A stretch of 64,000 nucleotides of DNA. Source: Ricordea florida. Its lineage: Eukaryota > Cnidaria > Anthozoa > Corallimorpharia > Ricordeidae. The DNA lies in NCBI GenBank assembly GCA_949710005.1, contig OX453285.1:6483132-6547131 (forward strand), given 5' to 3'. Below the pieces are notes generated by a model, which saw nothing but the letters and a program-made list of their open reading frames with translations, was not told the DNA's origin and ran no database searches. Positions 10,301 through 22,300 of the stretch are shown here, piece by piece (position 1 is the stretch's first letter; each line of letters starts with the position of its first letter). Made by a program: the position numbers and the translations under genes.

Positions 10301-13300
10301 AATAATAGTCAGAAACAATATTTATACCACTACAAAGGGGTAGTGAATCATGCAAGCCTTTACAAGACATCCCGAGATCTTCTTTAGCAAAAAAAAAAAA
10401 AAAAAAAAAACAGAGGAAACAATTATTGAACAGAATTCTTTAAAGAGGTGTAACAGAATGCCTTAAGGTAGTGGATTTTTGGGCTTTCAAGTGCGAATCG
10501 CATCCGGAATTTCAAAGAAGATCTTGCGATGTTTTGTAAAAGCTTGCATGATGCGCTGCAAAGGAATAAAACGTTACAAAAAAAGTACAGTTACATATAT
10601 GTTCCAAGTAGGGTGCAGAAAATTTAGGAAGAGAAATATGTAGATGTGACGCAAAATGAATATATGAACAAATAGGTCATGGCTTGTAGATTACATGCAG
10701 TTCATGTGAAAACGGAAAAGCGGTAGTACCCTTTAATTTTGGTAGGTACGTGGTGTAAGCATCATATAGTTGTTCCCCGTTAGTGAATATATGGCATACA
10801 TTGCTTTCCACAGCCATACACGATGCTTACACCACGTACCTACCTTAATTTTTGTCGAATGAGCTACCATTTCTGTTCCTTAAGCCTATCATTCTTTCAT
10901 TCCTATGTAGCCTAACGCGGACACCAGAAAGACCTAGCCGCTTAAAGCCAAATTAACACCGGGTTGCAGTACTTTCTACGCAAGCTAAAGCCAGATATCA
11001 AACCTGAGTCATCAATAACTAACCATGGTCTTATTCTTGGATCGTAACCTTTGGCGTATATATGGCCAGGTATCACCCTGTAAACGCCATCCGCTGTCCC
11101 AATGTACCGCCGAACAAGATATTGCGTTAGCTCGGTTTTGTGTCGAAGCCACAGGTCTTCCACATTCCACGTCGAGATCACAGTGTCCCGGATGCCATCT
11201 TTCAATCCAGGGTTACTGCTTTTGCCCGTCATGTAAGCATTCAGCAAATTGACAATAGCTTTAGTCTCTTCTTTTCCTTGATAGGAATATATGTCCAGAA
11301 ATGCGCCGGGAGCTAATTTTACCACAGTTGTATCTACGAAATACGGAACAAAAAATAAGCTCAGGGCTGTGACTTAAGGTGGTCTTATACCCAAAAAAGA
11401 CTTTTTTGTTTGGAAACTTTGTCAAAAAATTATTGGTGCCATGTTGTAGAGCATGAAAATTTAAGATAAATTACACTTAACTTGGTCACATGACACGTCA
11501 GTTAATTATTAACTGGGCTAAGTGCCTGCTCCGGTAGCCAATCACAACGTAAGATTAGCTTCATTTTGTGGAGCCAGCCACATTTAAAAAAATAATAATA
11601 AATAAAGTTTCTTACTTTTTACAGAATACATCCCAAAATATGAACAAGGCTTCAGCGAGGTTTCCAAATCTATCCGGTGGTATATGAATCTGTAATCTGC
11701 CAAAAATAAAAATGAGAATGCATATATACGGCTCTAAGAACGTGTGATTGGAAATTGGTATTTTCCTAACAAACACCGTGTACATTGCTTTCCTTCTCGT
11801 ATTTTTTGTCTCTCGTGTTTTGTCAGACTTAAATTATTAACAGCTCAAAACAAAAGATAATGACTGGCCTACACGGACTCCCCTCGTCAACCTCATTCCT
11901 AGGGAAAAGCCCTGGGAACAAGGTTGTACCCTCGTGAGTTGTGGTGGCGATGCTTTCTTAGCCTTCAGTCAAATCTCCGCTCTAACTAGCGTATCTTTAA
12001 GAGATTTGCCTCTCTTGTATGATATAATCGGAGGCTTTGTATAGATGTTTTTCAGCAACGGCTGGTTTTGTATTAAAGCAGGCTGGTTAGGAAACCTGCT
12101 GGTTGATAAAGCTTCCTGGCTCACATAACGAAAGTCCGTAAACATATATATGCAAGAACAAATACAGCATTGTTGCTGTCATCATGTCTACATATCCAAC
12201 AATAACTCTTCTTGATTAACAGATGGGGCTTTTTTCTTTCACTAAAGTGGTAAATAATTCGTTGATATGATTTTATGATACTAAAGTTATTCCATTCTTA
12301 ATTCTTTGGAGACTGTTATGGTAATACATATTAGAGTGCGTTTTTTGGTATGAACCGGATTTAGATTTGTGATCCGAGATCACACGGATCACGACGCATC
12401 AAAGGAACTGGTGGCTCCTGATAAAGAAATCGAATATCGCACAGTGTGGTCATGCAATTTTGTCATTATTTCTACACTCATTCCTATTACCCCAATAATC
12501 AACATAAATCACTGTAATTATTATGGTTTTGTTAAACCTATCTCCATATTTTTGTAGTCATTTTTATCATAATTATTTTAACAAATTTGTCAAAATTACA
12601 TATACCACTTGTAAAAACATAAATTATAGTTAACGTACCTTTAGGAATGAGTAACGAGTCCAATATCTCCTTCTTTAGAGAAACCGGGATAACCACACCC
12701 ACAGAAAAGTCAGTGCTTTGAACCGGCGTCCAATAATAACTTGCATTCACCTCCTTCATTGTTACTCCCTCCATTTCCTTTCCACCTCGAGCCAGAAATC
12801 TTTTAGCGACAAAGGTTTTAGAACCTGTTTCACCCCTGGAAAAAAGAATTATGAAGGGTCATTCAAGTTGATGCCAGTGTCGGCCATGTTGTTGCCTGTC
12901 CATGTAATGACCAATCACAGCGCGAGTAGTATCCAATACATTTTAGTATGGGAATTTGATTTCTACAGAAGGTCACGGTGGTGCACATCAAACAAACCAC
13001 ACTTGCTCACCAATAAAACATGCAGCTTGGTGTAACCGATATCTCTCGGGTAAATATGGTTTATTATCACCTGGTGTTACTGATGCCTCAGTGGGTAAAT
13101 ATAGGATGTTATGAACTGATGCTCCTGAAGTCTTAACTGGGTAAATATGATTTGATATTACTTAAGGTAAGTTAATTACGTTTTCAACCTGGGTCTATTT
13201 AAGCCTTGCGAAATTTTGTGAAAGCTGTGTCGACTAAATCCTCTGTACTCGCTAAACACTGTGAAGTTTTCTTGACTAAGGTAACAAACACAGTGTCATC

Positions 13301-16300
13301 ACTTTGTTTTGATTAATGAGCCTCTTGATCTGGAATCTACCAAGTTTACAAGTGCACTAAACTGGAATATATTATAAGTCATCGTGGATGATGCAGTTGG
13401 TAAATAAACTGTTTCATTTGTCTCAAACGTAGGATCAGCAGGATCGAAATGCACAAATCAGAGCGTACAAACTAACCTACACAATGGTACACAAACCAGT
13501 TGACCCCATCACCTGAATATGACCAAGGGTAAGCGGTAGAACCGTCACAATCTACATTCAAGTGACTACGTTGTGAGACAAATGAGGAAATTTATATAAC
13601 AATTACACTTAACTGCTTTAACGGCCTATTGCAACAATCAAATGCGCAAACTGTAAGCTATTAAACGTACTTTGTCATTGACTCAAAGACATCGGCAAAC
13701 TCTTTATCTGTCTCTAGAGTCCTTATGTCCATAAAGATAGGGTCCCCGTACGCTTCTGAAGGCGCTGGTAGGAGTGGATGGAGAAGGGTCCTTCCAGAGC
13801 CACTAATCATAAATGCATAAGTGCTTTGTCCCTGGTTGAAATACGTGATATCAGATAACAAGTCCTCCATATTAATATCCGTACCAGCCACGCCTATGAA
13901 TGCTCCCTGGTGATAGCAAGGCAGAGTGATCGACATCAGGAGACCTGAATACAATAAGAACAAATTATAATATAGTTAGGGGAAATGGTGCGCTCTGATT
14001 GGCTAATTTGTCACAAACAGTAGTTAGATTTTTTTACCATTTGCCTTTATTACAATATTAAAAGTGGATTAAAGCTAATTCACATACTTGGGAAATATAA
14101 AATAATAGGGAGAGGAAAAGGCGAGGAAGTCTCAAGAAGCCATCAAGGCTTATAGGTGGGGCTCCATTTTAAAATTAGATTTTAAGTTAAACTAAAGTGA
14201 AGAACGTAATTAAGTGTAAAGTACAAAGAAAACTTAACTGATCAATGAAGTAATTAATAGTAATAAAATTAACTAAATTAATTGAATAGGATTTGAGTAA
14301 CCGTTTTAAAGATCTTACATTATTAGATTCAATTATCGAGTGTGCCAGAGAGTTATGATAGGTTATTGTTAATTGTTTGTTGTTATTTCTACAGACTTTG
14401 GGGCGGTATAATTCAGCATATCAAGTAGAATAGTCATGAATTTGGTTTCCAGTTCGGCTGTACAGGAAATCAGTTCCTGAATGTTTCAAAATCTTTTTAT
14501 GTAGACCTATTGATTATTACACTAAACGTTGGATATAATAAGTTAAAATCTTAGCGTTAATGTTGGGTTAGGGGAGAGGTAGGTGCCCAGTTGCCCAGAT
14601 ACTTCCATTGATCCGAATGTTTTTCTCGAGACCCAAACTGGCTATTAGACAAGATCATAATTTCAGTTAGATACCTTGAGATACGATTATGTACAATTTT
14701 TTTCAAAAATTTTTTGAAAAGCAGGAAGTATTGAAATTTGTTTAGGTGCAAATATACCTGAAATCAAAGACAAGTGGATAATATGCAACAACGGTTCACA
14801 GATAAAATCAAAGGACTTCTTAATGGTGGATACTGGCAAATTTTCAAATCCAGCGTGCTCGTTTATTTGGACGGGATCAAAAGTTTGTAGGGAGGAAGAA
14901 GAGACTGTCCTTAGATATTTATTAAAAGAATTAACCACTGGGGTGATCTTTCTTGCTAGATTTAAAAAAAATTGGCAAGGTGAGGGGGCTTATGCAATTT
15001 CTAAGAGGTGCTTTCCGAATCACAACAGCCCCCCCCCCCCCCTCCCTCATAAAAAATCAACGGCCCTAAATTCACTATTTTAGTATAGATTTACTAGAAA
15101 TCTCTTTGGAAATGCGGCCGCCATTTTGTTGACGACAGCATAGTGTTTATTACACTACTCACATTTTCTTTTACTTTGTAACATGGAATAAATAGTGAGT
15201 AGCGTAGCTAATAAGGGAGCAGCATTTGTGATAGAATATGTAACAGAACCCCAATAGAACTTTGCGGAAAGTTATAAGGATGAATTGTCAACTTCGACTG
15301 TTTTATTTATGTTTTACTAGTAACAATCCTATCTTGGAAACCTTTATAAAATCAACATAACAGGACCAACGTTTAATATTGAATTTCCTACCCGTGCCAA
15401 AAGCATCCACGTAAGGTATAGAGACTATAGGATCGATTAACTGTTTTCCAACTGCGAAAAAGTTGTAGTACTGTGCCATCTCAAATCGTAATGACTTTAC
15501 ATCTGCCACGAACTTATACTCTCCGACCTGAAACTCAGAAGTAAAAGAGGATGATACTGTGGAATAGAATAAAAAAGATACCGATGATATTATGATCCTG
15601 GAGAATTTTTGTCGCATGTATTTTCGGCACTGTCGCATGCAAACGTGCAAAAAGCAATTACGAGTTCTCCTAAGACCTTTCGATTACTAGCTCTACCACT
15701 CAGCTAAAGGAGACGCGTTGGAGCAAGGCCATTAAATGAGGTCTGAATGGAACAAACATCCGGTACAAATGCCCCGTATGCTGCTAGCGTTTGAATATAG
15801 AAGAGGGTGCCGTAATGTGATGATGGACTCTGTCGTCGATGCCTGCGAAAACACGAGTGTGCAACAGCTCATTGCTTACTCGGTGAATGTTTATGTCGAG
15901 TATGACACTTCTGTCTCGTAAGAGAATGACCGGTCAGAGCACTCGGAGTAAAAAAGTACAGGCTCTGTTGTACAGAATAAGAAATAAACTTTCATACTGG
16001 GGTACAGACAACTGATTAATGAGATAGCCAAGTTTCAAGGTCGAAAACGAAATGTTTCCAGACACTCGAAGAAAAGCAACCATTAGATCTGTTCCTGGGG
16101 TGGTGATTTTGATCTCTACCGTGGTCACTATTTTTTAGTTTCTCTCATGCGGTACTTGTTATTCTAAAAACTAGGGCTATCGCTTAGTAGGAATTTCAGG
16201 AAGTAATTTGCAGCACTCTTCGCTTTATTGCACTAAACTGTTCCTTAACCTATGATCTGCGAGATCCATATGATAAAAATTTACACCAATAGCGATTATG

Positions 16301-19300
16301 CTTTGCTACTGTACTTGGGTAAAGACCTAACATTGAGGCCCAACGCTCCAAATGGGCTATGGGTTCGTGATATAATATAATTACCGTGATATCTCCAAAC
16401 TCTGTGCTTTGCGGGACGCCATATTTTGTCCCGTTTTGATGAGCAATGTCCTTGAGGATCCCAGTCCGCCCCGCACGTCCAAACCCAAATGTCAAAATGA
16501 CGACAGAATTGTTCATTTCCTGATTCCTGTCCTTGATAATTTGAAAGATTCTTTTTTTGTCATCCTGCGGCTCACCATCGGTCAAGAAAATAATTACTTT
16601 TCTCCTCTTCTCGCCAGACTCGGAGGCAAACGAGCCTTTTAAGAGGGAGAATGCTTCCTCTAAGGCCAAACTGTAGACAGTCGATCCTACGAGTAAATTA
16701 TATTGAGTACCTTAGGTTTTTTATCACCATGGTTTCGGTGCAGTTTATTGAACTTCAGCATGCCAGGAGAAGAACTCAGCGTAACCTACGAGACTACAAA
16801 TTGTTACACTTTTAAAACATATAAAAACGTATATGCATTTATTGGAAAATTGATCATATAAATTCTTCTTTTGTCATGCGATCTAGTCACTGGATGTTGA
16901 TCGCGACGTTTCTACTGCTTACTGCTAGTCTTCTTTAAGCGATAGGGTCGACTGATTCTGGCTCACCATTATGTAGCTGTGTGGTCTGCTCTGATTGGTG
17001 CGTTTCGATCCTGCTTTTGTTCCTTCTTGCTGTGTTTTCCTCAGGGGTCCGCTCGTTGTTGTTGTGTTTCTTGATTGTCGGCATCCACGCTTCTCGAATT
17101 TCAATTCCGTTATCAACGTTGATATTATTAGGGTGCAGTCTCATGTGAATTGCCTCTTTCACCTTCCTCGTGTACCAGTGGTTATCACGATCAATAAACT
17201 CAACTTCTTTCCAAAGCGGCGTGTTCAAGTTATTAATTTATCCTCCAGGACGCTCAGCGACACAGAAACCACCCTACTGAAGAAAGGATTAAACGTCGCT
17301 GTGACACCTACAAACATTTAGCAACAGAAATTATCGCCAAAGCTAAATCAGCCATCAAACCACTCAACGCTGAACAGGCCGACACCGTACGGAGAACCGC
17401 GAACAGCGAACTTCAGAAGGGTAAACCACCAAAGCCCAACATCACGAACGGATATGAGAAACGCACAGAACAGGCTCAAAGAGGAGAACCCCATCAAGGT
17501 TCTACCGGCGGACGAAGGCTGTACCAGAGTAGTCCTCGACACTGACACGTACCATTCCAAGATGTCAGTACTGATCAATACAGGACCGTACCGACCCCTA
17601 AACAAAGATCCAACAGACCAATTCAATTCAATTCAATTCAATTCAGCAGTGGCCAACTCGAAAGCTTACAGCTCCTTTGGCCACTGCACACGATACATCA
17701 GCAAAGTAATTCATCTCTTTTTTTTTTCCTTCGTCTATTTTTCCTTTTGGCTCATTTTAATACCTATATTGTAATTATGTTTTTCTCTTGTAATCGTCGT
17801 GTAAAATAAAGATTGAATTGAATTGAAAGAATACGACAGAGACATCCTCGCCAATGAAACCGGACCCAAGCCGCTTTGGAAAGAAGTTAAGTTTATTGAA
17901 CGTGATAACCACTGGTACACGAGGAAGGTGAAAGAGGCAATTCGATTTACTGAGGAAAACTCAGCAACAAGGAACGATAACAGGACCAAAACGCACCAAT
18001 CAGAGCAGACCACACAGCTACATAATGGTGAGCCGGAATCAATTGACCCCATCGCCTGAAGAAGACAAGCAGTAAGCAGTCGAAACGTCGCGATCAACAC
18101 CCAGTGACTACATCGTGTGGCAAAAAAAGAATTTATATTATCACCACATCTTCCCCGATGCACAACAACCTATTCCTTAATATTGAAAAATTATTTACAA
18201 TGTAGTACTGGTTTGGTAAAATTTTATAAATAACAACAACTGAATCACAATCTGTAAATAACATTTATGTAAAACTTATAAAATAGATACATACATACTT
18301 ACATACATTCATACTTTATTGCAACTCCCTAAAAGGGTTTTTCAGTTACAAGACTACATAGCTATAAACCAAAAGAAGTGATTAAATTACCAAATAACTA
18401 AGCTAATAAATACAGGATAGGATTTATTATTTACAAATTCATAGATTTATCAGAGAAAAGTAAGTTAACAATTCTTTTCCAAAAAAGTTTGACAGAGTCT
18501 GAAGATTTAACTTTGTCTTAGATTATTCCAGAGGCTAGTACCACGGTAGGTGAAAGACCGCTGACCGATAATTCGACGGCACCTTGGAATGTTCAGTTGA
18601 TCTAGTATTTCTAGTATGAATGTGTGAACGTGGAGTGAATTTCTTGATCAAGTAGTCAGGGACAAGTTTATTAACACATTTAAACATCATAACAGCATAC
18701 ATTAATTTAACTTCTAATGTATGGAACCTATTATTTAAATTTCCTTCAATGTTTAAGAATATCGTTCAAACTGATTTTTATACGTAAGAATTAACTTCAT
18801 CTTATGTAATGTAAAAAGGAACTCTACCGAAGTTTTGTAGCGCTAGTCTTCGGCATCCCGTATAGACTGACTGAGGGACTGGGGTATCAGCCTTTTGAGG
18901 TAGTTCTGCAATATACCCCTTACGAGTTTCACACGGATCGACCACTGATTTTGCACGGGATTCCAACGTGGAGTGGACCATTGAAGTTGCAAATACCAAT
19001 CGTCCCAGAAAAAAGGGAAGTCCCCCGAAACCTTGACGCGCTAGCCTTGGGCATCCCCGCGTAATGAACTACTCAATTTACTTTGAACAAAGCATGCCCT
19101 GTTACGGTTTCCTCTTGCTTGACAACTAAAATGGAGATTGTTTTTAAATAGTTCATCGTCTGCTTTAACAATATTTGTATTAGCAGTAGTATTAGTCTTG
19201 GTGTTAGAACGATTCTTCGTGACTCGAGGTTTTACAGAAGGTGTTTAATCTAAAGAACCACAATGTGAGAGTCAATGATCAAATCAGGGAGTGAAAAGGT

Positions 19301-22300
19301 TAAATGCAAGAATTATATTGCAGTATGACTCATATAGTTTTGCAATAGGAGGAAAGGCTTGAAATTAAAGCTGCATTTTGTGACTTACGGAGTTAAAACT
19401 TAGAACCACATTGTGTGACTACAGGTTTGACTCACGGGATATGTAAGACACAAGACTTTTATTACGTAGCTATGCGACAAAGTGAACAGTTTTCGCCTTA
19501 CCAAGCGGTACAAGCTCCTTTACGTAATCCTTCAAACTTTTTTTATTGATGGGTGTTGCCAGTGCTAACCGCTCACTGTAGCACAAACTTCTCCCTCCTA
19601 TCCCACCCGGGGTAGAGGCTTCTGTGTTGAATGACACTATGCCAACCTAAAAGAAATAATGCTGTTAGTGAGGTCGGATTTTCTAAGGCGGAGACATAAG
19701 TCAATCGCAATGCAAGTTCTCAGGTGTCGTGATTGGTTTATTCTTCTACTTCTGCTTGAGACTTCAAAAAATTATCTTTCAGTGGATAATAGGTGACGAG
19801 CCATCAGAAGCGGAATCGGAAAGCTCCGATTTTCTACTTCGTGGGTGTAGCCTTTTGCCAATTGTGCTCAAAAAATTGCTGTACTATAAATGCATCTAGC
19901 AGTGCTGAGAATTTTTGTAAATTACACTGAAGTTATAAATTTTGTCAATATTTTTATTTCACGAAGACCAGAAAAGCCAGATTTATTATGCCGGCAGTGC
20001 TACTTTCAGATAAAAAGCAAAAAGATTATGTTGGGGCGGCTATGTTATTCCAAAAGTTATGCCAATGTGAAAATCGACAAAGGTTTAGTGTAGATCAAAT
20101 CGTGACGTTACCTCAGTAGCGCCGGCCAAAACTGTGGAATCTGCTATCAGAGTCACACAGAGCTCTTGGAGCTTTTAAGGCCTTCAAAAACGTGTAAAAA
20201 AATTTGAATTTTTTTTTAACCTCATTCTGTACTTGTTGTTATAATGTTGTTTGCGAGTGCGATCATCGTTTTGGCCTCTCAGCATAACGTGTATCTAATC
20301 TTAATTTATGTGGAATACCTGTAAAATAGCTAGTGTGTCATTTCATTATGTAAAGTCACAATACAACTGAAGAGCTAAGCGTAAGATACACTAAACTTGT
20401 ATTGTTGTTGTTGTTGTTGTTGAAATCGTTCGCCTTCTCCGATTACAACCCCAACTCCGACTCCGTCACTAGTAATTATTACGACCAGTGTATAAAAACG
20501 CTCACCTTGTCCTTTGGATTCATAGTGTCCAAAACGGTATTAGCAGCTTCAACAGCAAACACCATATTGTCTCCAGCCATTGATGAACTGGTATCAATGA
20601 CCAACACGACATCTTTAGCTTCAGGTGTGGCTGTCTCCACGTAAAAAGGTCTGTAGCGAGGATCGTACACACCACACTCTACCGTGTCATCAAACAGAGG
20701 AAAGTTGGTCAGGAGTCCTTGTTCAGAGCCAAAATATTGCCACTTGATGAAGGGATGCTTGTTAGAAATGTCCTTCATGGTATTAAGGACATCGCTGTGT
20801 AAGTGTATTGGATTGGGAGGGGCACTTCCCGAGATCTTTACACACCATTTAGTCATGTCAACTTTTGAACGAAATCGAGCATCATATTTGAGTGTGGATT
20901 TGTCACTTTTGCAGCATTCCGTAACAGCAGAAGGGGTCATTGACTTGGCGTAAGAAGCTTCTACAGCCTCTCTAAGTTCCCGTGCCACAGCGTAACGTTC
21001 CTTGAATTTCTCGGCGAGCTTAACTGCTATATCTTGAGTAATACCCTGCCCTTGAATATCTGCCTCGTGGTAATGCAGATCGTTCAAATATTGCTGCCGG
21101 TAAGATAAGAAAGTTATTTATCTAGTAAATTTGTCTACAGAAAAGCTATCGAATAAGGAAACGCAATGACTACAACTAATTCATCCGAGTCAAACCACGG
21201 TTATTAACGTGTGATGTTCAGCCAGTTAGACCACTGTTATTAACGTGTGATGTTCAGTCAAGTTAATCCACTGTTAGTAACATGTGATTTTCAGTCCAAT
21301 CAAACCACTGTTAGTAATATGTGATGTTCAGCCAGTTAAACCACTGTTAGTAACATGTGATGTTCAGTTCAGTCAAACCACTGTTAGTAACATGTGATGT
21401 TTAGTCCAATCAAACCACTGCTAGTAACATGTGATGTTCAGTCCAGTCAAACCACTGTTAGTTACATGTGATGTTCAGTCCAGTCAAATCACTGTTAGTA
21501 ACATGTGATGTTCAGTCCAGTCAAACCACTGTTAGTAACATGTGATGTGTAGACCAGTCAAACCACTGTTAGTAACATGTGATGTTCAGTCCAGTCAAAA
21601 CACTGTTAGTAACATGTGATGTTCAGTCCAGTCAAACCACTGTTAGTAACACGTGATGTTCAGTCAAACCACTGTTAGTAACATGTGATGTTCAGTGCAG
21701 TCAAACCACTGTTAGTAACATGTGATGTTCAGTGCAGTCAAACCACTGTTAGTAACATGTGATGTTCAGTGCAGTCAAACCACTGTTAGTAACATGTGAT
21801 GTTCAGTCCAGTCAAACCACTGTTAGTAACATGTGATGTTCAGTCCAGTCAAACCACTGTTAGTAACATGTGATATTCAGTCGAGTCAAACCACTGTTAG
21901 TAACATGTGATGTTCAGTCCAGTCAAACCACTGTTAGTAACATGTGATGTTCAGTTCAGTCAAACCACTGTTAGTAACATGTGATGTTCAGTCATATCAA
22001 ACCACGGTTAGTAACGTGTAAATTAAACTACATAGTATAACAATGAAGTTAAAATAGGGGTTATGGTTAGGGTTAGGGTTAACGTCTGAAATAACCTGAA
22101 GTAGTTGAAAATGCAAGGTTACCAGTTAATTACACATATATCACAGTTTGTGGTCTATAACTAACATATATGGTGGCCCATTTGGGCCATAGCGTTTTTT
22201 TTATATCTTTCAAATTTTTTTTTTTTAGGTTTTGGTTTCTTTTCCTTTTATTATTCTCTCTTTTTAATTTTTTGTTTATTTTATTTACTTAGTTATATTT

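Noticed and set aside
15665..15722. Functional tRNA gene
   Set aside because: Lacks a T arm/B box and cannot be folded into a full cloverleaf. A SINE or tRNA relic.
15934..16128. Minus-strand open frame between exons 4 and 5 of gene 1
   Set aside because: Exon 4 joins exon 5 in phase without it. No acceptor gives a stop-free in-phase exon here.
20402..20953. Plus-strand open frames over exon 2
   Set aside because: Shadows of the VWA exon on the minus strand.
21185..22018. CRISPR array from regular repeats
   Set aside because: Units are contiguous with no unique spacers, in an animal intron. A minisatellite.
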